This document shows, piece by piece, positions 34,222 to 34,358 of a stretch of 34,358 nt of DNA. Under the pieces are notes generated by a model. It worked only from the letters and a program-made list of their open reading frames with translations. It was not told the origin of the DNA and made no database searches. The position numbers and the translations under genes were made by a program. Origin of the DNA: Rhodospirillaceae bacterium (GTDB lineage: Bacteria > Pseudomonadota > Alphaproteobacteria > MPNO01 > UBA2964); contig PATI01000016.1 of NCBI GenBank assembly GCA_002712335.1, positions 31,569-65,926 of the forward strand, read 5' to 3'. Position 1 is the stretch's first letter. Each line of letters opens with the position of its first letter.

Positions 34222-34358
34222 CTTTAATTGTAGGGTTGACTGGTTCCATAGCGATGGGAAAGACAACGGCAGCAACAATGCTTTCTAGACTGGGTCTCCG
34301 TATATGCGACTCTGATAATTTAGTTCATGATTTGCTGAATGCTGGTGGTGCTGCAGTG
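34218..34358 (+). CDS. coaE: dephospho-CoA kinase, 5' part (runs off the window)
   Basis: Last step of coenzyme A synthesis. Only the first 47 codons are present: IVGLTGSIAMGKTTAA is the CoaE P-loop (with Met where Gly is usual before GKTT), followed by CDSDNLVHDLL, the Asp-containing substrate block. ATG 34218 overlaps the aroE stop as ATGA. Truncation is due to the window edge, not to a broken gene. Confidence 0.92.
   Translation, partial: MTLIVGLTGSIAMGKTTAATMLSRLGLRICDSDNLVHDLLNAGGAAV

Noticed and set aside
1..34358. Search for tRNA/rRNA genes, CRISPR repeats, insertion sequences and phage genes
   Set aside because: No cloverleaf-like or rRNA sequence, regularly spaced repeats, transposase, integrase or phage structural gene was seen by eye. 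A weak or degenerate example could be missed without a covariance or profile search.

Overview
The window is a chromosomal segment of an AT-leaning alphaproteobacterium and looks like its replication-origin region. Pointers to the class are the run rho, mnmE, mnmG, rsmG, parA, parB next to holA, lptE and leuS; the hemE / maf-aroE-coaE junction, which is where the origin lies in Caulobacter and where the Rickettsia gene numbering starts; a DUF3576 lipoprotein; HemJ; and a ferrochelatase with a Cys-rich C-terminus. I cannot name the genus. A marine free-living lineage is only a guess, from AT bias and gene content.

Layout. 0.1-6.1 kb (+): dapC-like aminotransferase, ftsK, lolA, a PuuD-type glutamine amidotransferase and xthA. 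6.1-6.8 kb: a small heat-shock gene behind a sigma-32-like promoter and a leader that folds like a ROSE RNA thermometer. 6.8-11.5 kb: histidine phosphatase, FAH-family enzyme, an OmpR-type regulator with a degenerate receiver, an L,D-transpeptidase-type protein, yggS and a JmjC oxygenase. 11.6-12.9 kb: a porin (-) with a strong terminator and a repeat-rich promoter. 12.9-17.8 kb (+): DUF3576 lipoprotein, leuS, lptE, holA. 17.8-23.4 kb (-): mnmE, mnmG, rsmG, parA, parB with two perfect parS sites. 23.5-28.3 kb (+): five genes (DUF255 thioredoxin-like protein, ogt, an unrecognised protein, dienelactone hydrolase, quinone oxidoreductase) inserted between mnmE and rho. 28.4-32.4 kb (-): rho, then hemE-hemH-hemJ. 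32.4-32.8 kb: candidate oriC. 32.8 kb to the end (+): maf, aroE and coaE, the last cut by the window edge.

How it works together. ParA, ParB and two parS sites lie about 10-12 kb from the candidate oriC, the expected layout for origin segregation; ftsK handles the terminus at division. MnmE and MnmG are partners in tRNA wobble-uridine modification. HemE, HemH and HemJ are late haem enzymes. LolA, LptE, the porin and the transpeptidase-like protein serve the envelope.

Most genes are ordinary housekeeping genes. The notable signals are non-coding: (1) an arrangement upstream of hemE resembling a bacterial basal origin-unwinding system (tandem DnaA-box-like 9-mers, five TAG trinucleotides, an AT-only tract), which also explains away a poly-Tyr N-terminal extension of the hemE reading frame; (2) the ROSE-like thermometer; (3) parS embedded in rsmG coding sequence. 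I found no tRNA, rRNA, CRISPR array, insertion sequence or prophage.
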